64,000 bases of DNA from Streptomyces sp. Go-475 (GTDB taxonomy: Bacteria > Actinomycetota > Actinomycetes > Streptomycetales > Streptomycetaceae). Location: contig NZ_CP026121.1 in assembly GCF_003330845.1 (NCBI RefSeq), positions 3,887,501-3,951,500 of the forward strand, read 5' to 3'. Below the pieces are notes generated by a model that was given only the letters and a program-made list of their open reading frames with translations, was not told the origin of the DNA and did no database searches. Of this stretch, positions 37,474-46,081 are shown one piece after another. The translations under genes and the position numbers were made by a program. How positions within the stretch are numbered: position 1 is the stretch's first letter; every line of letters starts with the position of its first letter.

Positions 37474-39495
37474 TCAGAAGGGCAGCGGTTTCGCCCGCAC
37501 CACCTCCAGCCGCGACACCGCCCGCGTCAGCACCACGTACAGCCGGTGCAGCCCCCGCTCCTCCGCCTCGGCGATCGCGGCCGGCTCCACGGCCACCACC
37601 TGGTCGTACTCCAGGCCCTTGACCACGCTCGCCGGCACCAGGGACACCCGCGCGCCGAGTTCCTCCGGGCCCGCCGCCGCGATCCCCGCCGCGTCCAGCG
37701 CCGCCCGCACCCGGGGCACGTCCGCGTCCGCGGCGACGACCCCGACCGAGCCCTCCCGCTCCAGCGCGTCCCGTACGGCGTCCACGACCGCCGCGGGCAC
37801 CGCCTCCGGCGCGGCCTCCCGCATCCGCAACTCCCCGTCCCCGCGCAGCGAACGGGCCTTCGGCACGTCGACGTCCAGCCGTTCCAGCAGCCGGTTGGCC
37901 AGCCCGACGACCGCCCGCGGCACCCGGAAGCCGGTGGTCAGCTCGACCACGGCCGCGTCCGGCTTCCCCAGGTGCGCGAGAACCGTGCGCCACGAGCGCG
38001 CCGCCCACGGCGTCGTCCCCTGCGCCAGGTCGCCCAGCACCGTCAGCGACCCGAAGGGCGCCCGGCGGGCGATGGCCCGGCACTCCATCGGGGACAGGTC
38101 CTGCGCCTCGTCGACGACGACGTGCCCGTACCCCTCCGGATGCTCGATCAGCCCGGCCACCTCGTCGAGCAGCACCAGGTCGGCGGCCGACCAGCGCGCC
38201 GACTTCCACGACCGCGGCGGCCTCGCCCACAGCAGCGCCCGCTGCTCACCGGCGTCCAGCAGCCCGTCCGCGGCCGACGCCAGCGCCGCCTCGTCGCCGA
38301 GCAGTCCGGCCACGACCTCCTCGGGCCGCACCCGGGGCCAGACGGCGTCGAGGTACGCGGACACCGGCCGGGCCCGCTCGACCTTGCGCACCCAGGCGTT
38401 CGCGGGCGGCCCGGCCCGCCGCTCGGCCTGCTCGCGCAGACACCGCACGATCCGCGCCCGCACCCGCTCCCGCCCGACCCCGTACGGCGGTTCCTCCTCC
38501 CGTACGTCCCGCACGATCCGCGCCAGTTCCTCCGCCGGCACCCGCCACCGGTACGACCCGTCCGGCACGGCGAGTTCGCCGGCCCCCTCCGCGCGCACCC
38601 TCGCGTACAGCGCCCGCCGCAGCACCTCGGCCATCCGGGCGTCGTGCTTGACGACGGCGGCGGAGTCGTCGTCCACGGCCCGGACCGGCCAGTGGGCGAT
38701 CTCCTCGGCGAGCGTCGACTGCCGCACCCCGGTCTCGCCGAGGGCCGGCAGGACCTCCGCGATGTACGACAGGAAGGTGCGGTTGGGCCCGAGGATCAGC
38801 AGGCCGCCGCGCCGGACGCGCTGCGGGTGCGTGTAGAGCAGGTACGCGGCCCGGTGCAGGCCGACGGCGGTCTTGCCGGTGCCGGGCGCGCCCTGCACGC
38901 ACACCGACAGCGCGAGATCCCCTCGGACGAGGTCGTCCTGCTCGGGCTGGATGGTCGCGGCGATGTCCCGCATGGGCCCGACGCGCGGCCGTTCGATCTC
39001 CTGGGCGACGATCTCGCTGGCGCGGCTCTCCCCCTGCCCCAGGTACTCGTCCTCCAGGCCGGTGAGATCCCCGGAGTCGCCCCGGCTGCCGGGCGCCCAC
39101 CCGAACCGCCGGCGCACGGCGACGTCCTGCGGGTCACGGGCCGAGGCCTGGTAGAAGGCGCGCGAGACGGGTGCGCGCCAGTCGACGACGAGGGGCGGTT
39201 CGGCCGGGTGCTCGGAGATGCGCAGCCGCCCGATGTGCAGGCGCCCGGCCGCGTCCTCGAACTCCAGCACCCCGAAGAACAGGGGGCCCTCGGGCAGTTC
39301 CCGCAGCGCCTTGGCCCGGCTGCGCAGCCGGTAGCCGAGGACTTCGGCGTCGGCGCCCGAGGCGGAGACGTCCTCCCCGATGACGACCTGTTCGCCGGCG
39401 CCCTCGACCATCGCGGCGAGGGCGGCCCGGCAGCGGTCGTGGTGGGCGCGTTCCTGGGTGAGGACGTGCTGGAGGGCGGGTTCGGTCGGCGTCAT
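37474..39495 (-). CDS. HelD-type RNA polymerase-associated helicase
   Basis: A 673-residue superfamily 1 ATPase. An N-terminal region (residues about 1-190) contains the conserved segment of HelD-type proteins (LVVDWRAPVSRAFYQAS). The Walker A motif is QGAPGTGKTAVG near residue 201, Walker B VVVDEAQDL, and motif VI-like LYVVLTRAVSR. It resembles actinobacterial HelD and HelR, which remove or recycle stalled RNA polymerase and can protect from rifamycins. I see no rifamycin-associated palindrome upstream, only a 51-bp AT-rich spacer. MTPTEPALQH is preferred over an ATG or GTG 6 codons earlier. Confidence 0.88.
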   Translation of the reverse strand: MTPTEPALQHVLTQERAHHDRCRAALAAMVEGAGEQVVIGEDVSASGADAEVLGYRLRSRAKALRELPEGPLFFGVLEFEDAAGRLHIGRLRISEHPAEPPLVVDWRAPVSRAFYQASARDPQDVAVRRRFGWAPGSRGDSGDLTGLEDEYLGQGESRASEIVAQEIERPRVGPMRDIAATIQPEQDDLVRGDLALSVCVQGAPGTGKTAVGLHRAAYLLYTHPQRVRRGGLLILGPNRTFLSYIAEVLPALGETGVRQSTLAEEIAHWPVRAVDDDSAAVVKHDARMAEVLRRALYARVRAEGAGELAVPDGSYRWRVPAEELARIVRDVREEEPPYGVGRERVRARIVRCLREQAERRAGPPANAWVRKVERARPVSAYLDAVWPRVRPEEVVAGLLGDEAALASAADGLLDAGEQRALLWARPPRSWKSARWSAADLVLLDEVAGLIEHPEGYGHVVVDEAQDLSPMECRAIARRAPFGSLTVLGDLAQGTTPWAARSWRTVLAHLGKPDAAVVELTTGFRVPRAVVGLANRLLERLDVDVPKARSLRGDGELRMREAAPEAVPAAVVDAVRDALEREGSVGVVAADADVPRVRAALDAAGIAAAGPEELGARVSLVPASVVKGLEYDQVVAVEPAAIAEAEERGLHRLYVVLTRAVSRLEVVRAKPLPF

Positions 39496-39546
39496 TCCAC
39501 CGAGCGTACCCAAAAAACGTGACTGAGTTAAATTAGTTACCGAGTA

Positions 39547-40194
39547 TCAGGGTGCGGAGGCGGTGGTGTCCTGCCCTCGGGCACGCCGCAGGCGCGGCGG
39601 CATCCCGGCCGCGAGCCACCCGAACGCCCGCTCCGCCGCCGCCACCGCCTCGGCCCGCAGCTCCGCCGCCCGCTCCCCCGCCGCGATCCGACGCCAGTTC
39701 TCCAGCGCCAGGATCCGCTGCACGGCCATGATCTGCCCGGCCGCGAGCCGCGCGTCCAGATCGCCCCCGAGCACCTCGGCGAGCGCGGCCTCGGACCGCT
39801 CCTGGTGCAGTTGCGCCCGGGCGACCAGGGAGGGCGTCTCGTAGAGCAGGCCGTGGAAGGCGAGCACCCGGGGATCATCGTTGAGCCCGGTCACCGGATC
39901 GCCCCGCTCCAGCCCCTCCAGGAAGTGCCGCCGCAGCGCCTCCACGGGCGCCCCCGCCGACCCCGCCACGACCCGCGCGGCCTCCCCCTCGTGGTCGGCG
40001 ATCCGGTGCAGCACCAGATCCTCCTTGGCCGGGAAGTACCGGAACAGCGTCGGCTTGGAGATCTCGGCCGCCGCCGCCACCTCGGCGACGGACACCGCGT
40101 CGAACCCCTTCTCCAGGAAGAGCCGGATGGCGATGTCCGACACCGTCTCGTACATCCGCCGCTTCTTGCGCTCACGCAGCCCGGTCTCGCTCAT
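39547..40194 (-). CDS. TetR-family regulator
   Basis: A 215-residue repressor. The HTH is FDAVSVAEVAAAAEISKPTL then FRYFPAKEDLVL. The C-terminal domain is helical and ligand-specific; the inducer is unknown. It lies directly upstream of the helicase gene (51-bp gap, same strand), so it may control that gene. Confidence 0.93.
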   Translation of the reverse strand: MSETGLRERKKRRMYETVSDIAIRLFLEKGFDAVSVAEVAAAAEISKPTLFRYFPAKEDLVLHRIADHEGEAARVVAGSAGAPVEALRRHFLEGLERGDPVTGLNDDPRVLAFHGLLYETPSLVARAQLHQERSEAALAEVLGGDLDARLAAGQIMAVQRILALENWRRIAAGERAAELRAEAVAAAERAFGWLAAGMPPRLRRARGQDTTASAP

Positions 40195-40287
40195 GAGGGG
40201 AGCCTACGCAGTGCTCCGGCGGCCGGAACGAGGCTCCCGTCGACAGGCCTGCCCGGGTGGTGCCGGTCCGACGGCAGCAGCACGGCG

Positions 40288-41037
40288 TCACGGCCCATGC
40301 CCCCATTCCCCCTCGACCAACGGCCCGTACGAGGTGATCACCGCCGCGGCCTCCGCCTGGCACAGCGCGCGGATCTTGCGTTCGTTGCGTCCGTAGCCGA
40401 CGAACCCCACACCGGCCCGTGCGGCCGCCTGCACGTCCGTTGCCGTGTCGCCGATCATCACCGCGTCGTCGGGGCCGAGGCCGAGGACGCGCAGTGCGCG
40501 AAAGAGGACGTCGGGGTGTGGCTTCATCAGTCCCGGATCGTCGGCGCGTCGGCCCTGAACCGTGGTGAAGTACGAGAGCAGTCCGCGCCGTTCGAGATAC
40601 GCCTCGGCCGCCAGCGCAGAGTTGTTCGTGACCACGGCCAGAGCCACTCCCCGGCTGTCCAGCTTGCGGAGGAGGGCGTCCGCGTCCGGGGTGTGCCACT
40701 CGTGGTGTGCGGCGACGAGTTCGGCGGCGGCGAGTTCACCGGCCGTGACCCGTTCCTCCAGGAGGCGCAGCAGCCCGCCCAGGCCGGGCGACCCTGCCCG
40801 CAGCGCTCGATGGACCGCGCGCAGGACCACATGCGGATCCTTGTGGGTCCGCTCGGCCGCACTGAGGAGGTGAGAGGCACCGAAGGCCTGGATCTCGCGT
40901 CGGAGGTCGTCGGCGACCGGCTGCGACCTGCCCTCGGGGAAGAGCCGACAGATCGGCCCGTCGAAGTCGAAGAGCACACAGCGGGCCCCGGCCAGCACTC
41001 TGCGTACGTCCGTGAACCTGTCGACGCCGACCGCCAT
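40288..41037 (-). CDS. HAD-family phosphatase (DFDGPICRLF type), paralog 1
   Basis: A 249-residue HAD phosphatase. Motif I is VLFDFDGPICRLF with the nucleophile Asp, motif II VVTNNSALAAEAYL, the lysine motif KPHPDVLFRAL and motif IV VMIGDTATDVQAAA. The DxDGPICRLF sequence is shared with two further HADs at 43686-44429 and 45356-46081; these three are paralogs. It lies 34 bp downstream of the APH-like kinase. The substrate is unknown, although a phosphate monoester is likely. Confidence 0.92.
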   Translation of the reverse strand: MAVGVDRFTDVRRVLAGARCVLFDFDGPICRLFPEGRSQPVADDLRREIQAFGASHLLSAAERTHKDPHVVLRAVHRALRAGSPGLGGLLRLLEERVTAGELAAAELVAAHHEWHTPDADALLRKLDSRGVALAVVTNNSALAAEAYLERRGLLSYFTTVQGRRADDPGLMKPHPDVLFRALRVLGLGPDDAVMIGDTATDVQAAARAGVGFVGYGRNERKIRALCQAEAAAVITSYGPLVEGEWGHGP

Positions 41038-41071
41038 GTCGTATCCGCTCGCCTTCCCCGCTCGGTCCGTC

Positions 41072-42322
41072 TCAGTTCGGCACGCCCGTCGGCTCCCTGC
41101 GCCCCGCGGAGACCGGACGGGGTTGCCGGGCTCGATGCCGCCGCCTTGGCGAACGCCGGGCTATGTCTTCCTGATCGGGCTCATCACCACGGGGCCCGTC
41201 CGCAGCCGACCGAACACGCCATTCCTGGTCTGCGGCATGCCACCGGCGCAGTGCTTCACGGACCTCGTTCTCGTCCCGGGGTTCACCGGTGAGTCCCAGC
41301 GGCTGCCAGGCCCGGTGCAGCGCACGGCACACCCGGTCGGCCGCCTCGGACAGTTCGCGTTCCGCGGGACGCTCGGACAGGTACAGCGCGGCCCGCATCA
41401 CGTCCGGGTAGAGCGACTGGACGTACTCGAAGTCGCGGTAGACGCGCAGGCCTCGGTCCAGGTCGGCGGTCATCTCGCCGTGTCCGGCGCAGCGCATCGC
41501 CTGGGCCCACAGGTCGATCATCGCCTCGCGCTCCTCCTTGGCGTAGTCCATGCGGACCAGATGCGTCGCGAGGTCGTGCAACGGGTCGCCGTAGAGGGCG
41601 AGTTCCCAGTCGATCACCGCCAGACGCTCGCCCTCCTCTGCGGGCAGGACCAGCACATTGGCCCGGTGGACGTCCGTGTGCAACAGGGCGAAGGGACGCC
41701 GGGCCGGGGGAGGAACGATGTTCAGAAAGCGTTCGACGGCATCACGGGGAATGCCCACGGCATCGAACAGCATGCCGAAACGCGGCCGATTGGCCTGGTC
41801 CACCCGCTGCTCGGTGAAGCCGGCCAGCCACCTCAGGAACCCTTCGCTGTCGCCGTCGTCCGGCCAGTCCGCAGGCCGCGGGGGGAGAGCGCACCCGGGC
41901 ACCCCGGCGAGTTCCGCGAAGAACTCGGCGAGCGCGGACAGCCGGTCAGGGCCGATCCGCTGCCCCGAGGGGGCCACCTCGGCGAGGGTAGGGCCCGGCA
42001 GGTACTCGTGCAGGGACCACTCTCCGAAGTCCGCCAGGCAGCGCGGAACATGACGCACCCGGCCGTCGAGCACCCTCAGCAGCTCGGACTCCCGTCGCCA
42101 GAGCCGTGGCACTACTTCGACCGCCTGCATGGGCGTACGGAACTTGGCGAGAACGTCTCCCGAACGCTGCCGCAGCAGACATGCCAGCGGAGTCCCCAGG
42201 GGCATGACGAGGTTCGTGTTGTGATGGCCGGAAACCACCTCCCCGTCGGGGCTGCGGCGCCTTGCCTCCGCGAGTCGGCGTACCAACGAATGGAACGCTC
42301 TGCGGTGCAGAGGGGACGACAT
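41072..42322 (-). CDS. Aminoglycoside-phosphotransferase-like kinase
   Basis: A 416-residue APH/choline-kinase-fold protein. The catalytic loop is LLHTDVHRANVLVL (HxDxxxxN), and the metal-binding Asp is in VIDWELALYGDPLHDLATHL. The last about 60 residues are Arg-rich and disordered. It lies between a GntR regulator and a HAD phosphatase, so a kinase/phosphatase pair on a shared small metabolite is plausible. Aminoglycoside resistance is possible but not indicated by sequence alone. Confidence 0.88.
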   Translation of the reverse strand: MSSPLHRRAFHSLVRRLAEARRRSPDGEVVSGHHNTNLVMPLGTPLACLLRQRSGDVLAKFRTPMQAVEVVPRLWRRESELLRVLDGRVRHVPRCLADFGEWSLHEYLPGPTLAEVAPSGQRIGPDRLSALAEFFAELAGVPGCALPPRPADWPDDGDSEGFLRWLAGFTEQRVDQANRPRFGMLFDAVGIPRDAVERFLNIVPPPARRPFALLHTDVHRANVLVLPAEEGERLAVIDWELALYGDPLHDLATHLVRMDYAKEEREAMIDLWAQAMRCAGHGEMTADLDRGLRVYRDFEYVQSLYPDVMRAALYLSERPAERELSEAADRVCRALHRAWQPLGLTGEPRDENEVREALRRWHAADQEWRVRSAADGPRGDEPDQEDIARRSPRRRHRARQPRPVSAGRREPTGVPN

Positions 42323-42407
42323 GAGCGCACAGAGTAGTACGACGACCGGCGTGAATCACCGCGTGCCACTATCTGGACGCCCCCTTCACACAGTGGGCCG
42401 GAACGTC

Positions 42408-43295
42408 TCACTTCTCTCGACGTGCCGTTGAACCCAGAACGTTCCAAGTCGCCTGGAACCAGTCACGCAGGTCTTCGAAGAACGCCACATCGCGGGCATC
42501 CACGGACCCGCTGTGGAAGTAGTGGAGCTTCGAGAAGGCGCCGATGACATCAATCGCCTTCACCTGCGTCTCCTCGTCGTCGTCGAGTGTGATGACGGTC
42601 TTCTCCGGCATGTACATCCCGTACAGCAGGTGCTGCCTGTTGAGGATGTACAGCTTGAAGGGAGGCGTCAGCGGTACACGCTTGACCTCCAAGCGGGCGT
42701 CGACACCACGCTCCCTGAGCTGGGCGACCAAATCGCTCATCTCCCTGGCGTACCGGCGCGCCATCGCCCGCCAACGCTGGTGGATCCGTGGGTCGTCCGG
42801 GTCCTCCGCCTGGGGATGGGCCAGCGACTGCTCCTCACCGGGCACCAGCATGCGGATGTGCAGGGAAGTCGGCGCAGCCCTCTTCTCGACGATGATGCGT
42901 TCGGCCTGTCTCTTGAGATGGCCGTACAGGGTTTCGGAGGTCAACGAGAAGACATCGATGCTCACCTCGCCCGTCTCCTGAAAGGCCCGCTCGATCCACG
43001 ATCCGAGGGCAGGCCGGGCGGCCGCCTGGTCCACGACCCTCTTCCGCGGCCCGGAAGGCTGGTCCAGAACCCGGCTGCCGCTGCCCTGACGGACGTCGAG
43101 CAGGCCTTCGTCGGCGAGCTGCCCGAGAACGCGCCGGAGTGTCTCCCTCGAAACGCCGAGGTCCGCGGCCAGCTGCCGTTGGGCCGGCAGCATGCTGCCG
43201 GCCGGGTACGTCTCGTCCGCGATGCGGTTGCGCAGGAGCTCCGCCACCTGCAAGAACCTACGGCCGGCGCCTTCCCTCTTCGCTGAGCTGGTCAT
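42408..43295 (-). CDS. GntR-type regulator, paralog 0 (divergent member)
   Basis: A 295-residue regulator. The winged helix is at residues about 14-75 (FLQVAELLRNRIADETYPAG then QRQLAADLGVSRETLRRVLG). The C-terminal domain shares its plan with the three other regulators in this locus: VSIDVFSLTSETLYGHLKRQ, then RIIVEKRA, LHIRMLVPGEEQS, LTPPFKLYILNRQHLLYGMY and FFEDLRDWFQATWN. Sequence divergence is greater than among the other three. It is divergent from a mini membrane protein, with two oppositely oriented operator-like copies between them. Confidence 0.9.
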   Translation of the reverse strand: MTSSAKREGAGRRFLQVAELLRNRIADETYPAGSMLPAQRQLAADLGVSRETLRRVLGQLADEGLLDVRQGSGSRVLDQPSGPRKRVVDQAAARPALGSWIERAFQETGEVSIDVFSLTSETLYGHLKRQAERIIVEKRAAPTSLHIRMLVPGEEQSLAHPQAEDPDDPRIHQRWRAMARRYAREMSDLVAQLRERGVDARLEVKRVPLTPPFKLYILNRQHLLYGMYMPEKTVITLDDDEETQVKAIDVIGAFSKLHYFHSGSVDARDVAFFEDLRDWFQATWNVLGSTARREK

Positions 43296-43362
43296 GCCCA
43301 GAACCTACCGCCCTCCAACCGGAAGCACACCAACCTCAGTCCAGTTTCACCCAACCAATGAA

Positions 43363-43436
43363 CGACCAATTGGACCGGTGATTAAGGATCTACACATGCG
43401 GCTAGACCACTTTTAGGCAACCAGTCCAATTGGTTG
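43363..43436. promoter_or_regulatory. Two inverted copies of a 17-bp operator-like motif
   Basis: The motif ACC(R)GTCCAATTGGT(Y)G occurs at 43420-43436 on the plus strand and at 43363-43379 on the minus strand, with 15 of 17 bases identical. Each contains the palindromic core CCAATTGG, and CAACCA-N7-TGGTTG surrounds the plus copy. One copy is near each of the divergent genes (mini membrane protein and GntR paralog 0). Confidence 0.75.
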
Positions 43437-43479
43437 GCAGGTGGCGGCCCAGCGGCCGACGGCCCACAAGGGGGACATC

Positions 43480-43671
43480 GTGGTGATAGCGCCGGCTCTG
43501 CAGTTCGTGGGTGTGGTGCTCGTGCTCGGCTTCGAGCAGCTCGTGCAGTGGAAGCTGGGGGCGATGGGGATGGTCGCCCTCTTCCTTCTGGCCGTCGGTC
43601 TCAAGGCACGGAACTCGACGTGCGTGTCCCTCGGCGCCGTGATCCTGCTGATCCTCATGACGAAGCCCTGA
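43480..43671 (+). CDS. Mini membrane protein, paralog A
   Basis: A 63-residue protein with two to three hydrophobic helices around a conserved FEQLVQWK segment. It is a paralog of the 62-residue protein at 47107-47295: both have FEQLVQWK near residue 17, a (M/I)xxLxLLxVGxKA(K/R) helix, and a last helix ending in LLI. I chose the GTG (VVIAPALQFVG) behind AAGGGGG because it gives the same length and the same leader layout as the paralog; an earlier GTG at 43441 would add a polar extension. Divergent from GntR paralog 0. Confidence 0.8.
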   Translation: MVIAPALQFVGVVLVLGFEQLVQWKLGAMGMVALFLLAVGLKARNSTCVSLGAVILLILMTKP

Positions 43672-43685
43672 GCCGCGGCCTGGTC

Positions 43686-44429
43686 TCAGCCCCGCAGAAG
43701 CTGCAGCAACGGCTCCAGCGAGGGCAGCACGACTTCTGCCCCGGCTTCCCGCAGCGGTTCGGCCGTCCGGTCGCTGCGTGCGTAGCCCAGGAACGGTACG
43801 CCCGCGTGCTTCGCGGCCAGGTAGTCGGTAGGAGTGTCGCCGATCATCAGGGCGGACGACGGGGCGGCTCCCATGGCACTCAGCGCCCGGTTCAAGGAGT
43901 GCGGATCCGGCTTGAGCAGCTGAAGGTCGCTCGTCCGGCCGTAGACGTGCGGGGAGAAGCACGGGAGGAGACCACGGCTGGTGAGGTACTGACGGATCAC
44001 CCGCGGTGAGTTGTTGCTGGCGACGGCCAGGCGGGCACCGACAGCTGTCCAGGTGCGGATCAGCGGGTCCGCGTACGCGGTCGGCATGGCGGTGACGGCG
44101 GCCCGCGACTCTTCCTGGGTGAGACGTTTCTCCAGCTCCGTGACCAGGTCACTGCCGGGATGCCGGCCATCCACGGCGCGCAGAACCATGTGGGGGTCGA
44201 GCGAGTCACGCTCGTCCCCGGTGAGGAGGCCGTGCAGGCCGCGGCCCTCCAGCCAGGACACCAGGTCGCGCGCCACACGCTCCGCCGAGTGGCGCGCGAA
44301 CAGCCGGCAGATGGGCCCGTCGAAGTCCCAGAGCACGACATGGGCGCGTCTGATCAGATCGCGGAGTTCATACGGATCACCTTCGGTCGCGATCCTCACC
44401 GAACCAGTCTTCGTCGTATCAGAAGTCAC
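43686..44429 (-). CDS. HAD-family phosphatase, paralog 2
   Basis: A 247-residue HAD. Motif I is VVLWDFDGPICRLFARH, motif II VASNNSPRVIRQYL, the lysine motif KPDPHSLNRAL and motif IV MIGDTPTDYLAAK. The GTG start shares its G with the last base of the regulator's TAG stop (TAGTG), so it is tightly coupled to the GntR paralog 1 gene. The coupling means the regulator and the phosphatase are made together. Confidence 0.92.
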   Translation of the reverse strand: MTSDTTKTGSVRIATEGDPYELRDLIRRAHVVLWDFDGPICRLFARHSAERVARDLVSWLEGRGLHGLLTGDERDSLDPHMVLRAVDGRHPGSDLVTELEKRLTQEESRAAVTAMPTAYADPLIRTWTAVGARLAVASNNSPRVIRQYLTSRGLLPCFSPHVYGRTSDLQLLKPDPHSLNRALSAMGAAPSSALMIGDTPTDYLAAKHAGVPFLGYARSDRTAEPLREAGAEVVLPSLEPLLQLLRG

Positions 44430-45301
44430 TAGGAGAGTGTCAGGTCCGTCGTGATGGTTTCCCAGAGGGCGTCGAACCACTTCTGGGATTCCTGCACGAA
44501 CGCCGCGTCCTGCCGGCCCGACCGCTTCACGAAGGAGAAGAGGAGGGACTGGGAGCCCAGGACGTCGTACATGTCCAGGGTCTGGCTGCCCCACTCCTCC
44601 GCGCGCCTGGTCAGCATGTAGTAACCGATCAGCGCCTCCTCCTGGTTGAGCAGGTACAGCTTCACGGGCGGGGTGAAGGGCAGCGCCCGGAACGTGACAT
44701 GGACGTCGATGCCGTGCGTCGAGCGCAGCGCCAGCAGGTTGTGCTGGAGCACCTGCCCCTGGGCGTTGCGCATCGCCAGCCAGCGCTGGTGGACCGGGTT
44801 GCCGTCACCGTGCGCCTCCACGGGCACAGGGAAGGCCAGTTCGATGTCCCGCGACGGGACGAGGATGCGGACGTCGATCGACTCGGGGCGGATCCGGCCC
44901 TCGTGGATCAGCCGGAGCGGCTCGCCGAGGGCCACCATCAGCGTCTCCGCGGTGTGGCAGACGACGTCGACGCGGACCCGCGGGACCGAGAACGCCTCCG
45001 TCAGCCGGGGCGCCAGCCCCACCATCGTCGGCTGCGGCTCGCCCCGGGCCGGAGCCGGCGCGGCGATCCGCGGCGGGCTGCCCTTGCTGACATTGGTGAG
45101 GAGTCCGTCCTCCTGGAGTACTCGCAGGGCCTGGCGCACCGCACCGCGTTCCACGCCGAACTCCTCCGCCAGTTCGGCCTGGGTGGGCAGGCGGTCCCCC
45201 GGCCTGAGCTCACCGGCACGGATACGCTCCCGCAGGTGGTCGGCGATCTCCTGGGACGAGAGCCTTCCGCTGCCGTTCACTGCCACGTTCTCCTGAGTCA
45301 C
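44429..45301 (-). CDS. GntR-type regulator, paralog 1
   Basis: A 290-residue regulator from the GTG that gives VTQENVAVNGSGRLSSQEIA; a further GTG two codons upstream is possible. The N-terminal GntR winged helix has LRERIRAGELRPGDRLPTQA then LAEEFGVERGAVRQALRVLQ. A linker (NVSKGSPPRIAAPAP) leads to the C-terminal domain with VCHTAETLMVALGEPLRLIH, ILVPSRDIEL, HGIDVHVTFRALPFTPPVKL and WFDALWETITTDLTLS. It is nearly identical to paralog 2. The HAD gene is coupled to its stop. Confidence 0.93.
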   Translation of the reverse strand: MTQENVAVNGSGRLSSQEIADHLRERIRAGELRPGDRLPTQAELAEEFGVERGAVRQALRVLQEDGLLTNVSKGSPPRIAAPAPARGEPQPTMVGLAPRLTEAFSVPRVRVDVVCHTAETLMVALGEPLRLIHEGRIRPESIDVRILVPSRDIELAFPVPVEAHGDGNPVHQRWLAMRNAQGQVLQHNLLALRSTHGIDVHVTFRALPFTPPVKLYLLNQEEALIGYYMLTRRAEEWGSQTLDMYDVLGSQSLLFSFVKRSGRQDAAFVQESQKWFDALWETITTDLTLS

Positions 45302-45355
45302 GAGCACACCGTACGACCGATGTCACCTGCGCTGTGGCGTTCTCACCAGCACTGG

Positions 45356-46081
45356 CTACAGCGGACATGTGATCGCGACCAGGACTTCCTCCAGTGAGCG
45401 AACGACGTGCGACGCCTGGACGCCCACGTGCGTCAGGTGGCGCAGCTTCTGATCGTCGCGCGCGTAGCCCAGGAACGGGACACCCAGCTCCTGTGCCGCC
45501 TGGTAGTCCGTCCCGGCATCGCCCAGCATCAGCGCCTGGGACGGGTCCGCACCCAGGGCATCGAGGGCCTGGAGCAGGGAGTGCGGGTGGGGCTTCATCT
45601 GGCTGAGGTTCCTGGTGCGCCCGTATATGCAGGGGAAGCAGCCCTCGAGGTGCCGGGTCTCGATGTAGGAGGCCGCCGCGAGCGCGGAGTTGTTGGTCGT
45701 GATGGCGAACCTCGCACCCAGTCCCGACCATGTTCTGATCAGCGGATCGGCGTACGGCGTGGGCAGCGCGGTGGGAACGGCGAGGAGTTCATGCTGGGTG
45801 AGCCAGTCCTCGAGCCGAGTGATCAGGTCGCTGTCCGGATGCCGTTTATCCACCTCCAGCAGTACGGCCTGGGGGTCGAGGTAGAAGCCTTCCTCCTCTG
45901 TGAGCAGCCCGCCCAGCCCCTGCCGTCTGATCAGCTGCACCAGCTCCCGGGCCACCTCGGACGCCGGGTGACCCGCGAACAGGCGGCAGATCGGCCCGTC
46001 CAGGTCCCAGAGGATGTAACGAGCCGGAGCGAGCAGTCTCCGCAGTTCTTCGGTCGACGCCGTCTCCCCGCGAGAAGTCAC
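45356..46081 (-). CDS. HAD-family phosphatase, paralog 3
   Basis: A 241-residue HAD. Motif I is YILWDLDGPICRLFAGH, motif II ITTNNSALAAASYI, the lysine motif KPHPHSLLQAL and motif IV LMLGDAGTDYQAAQ. Its GTG start overlaps the stop of GntR paralog 2 by 4 bp (GTGA). Closest to HAD paralog 2 in both sequence and context; the two-gene block appears to be a tandem duplicate. Confidence 0.92.
   Translation of the reverse strand: MTSRGETASTEELRRLLAPARYILWDLDGPICRLFAGHPASEVARELVQLIRRQGLGGLLTEEEGFYLDPQAVLLEVDKRHPDSDLITRLEDWLTQHELLAVPTALPTPYADPLIRTWSGLGARFAITTNNSALAAASYIETRHLEGCFPCIYGRTRNLSQMKPHPHSLLQALDALGADPSQALMLGDAGTDYQAAQELGVPFLGYARDDQKLRHLTHVGVQASHVVRSLEEVLVAITCPL

Noticed and set aside
36392..38836. 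An 814-residue open frame on the plus strand over RraA and the helicase
   Set aside because: It is Ser/Arg-rich and antisense to recognised genes.
39496..39546. Rifamycin-associated element before the HelD gene
   Set aside because: The GC-rich palindrome expected for this element is not in the spacer. Only AT-rich sequence is present.
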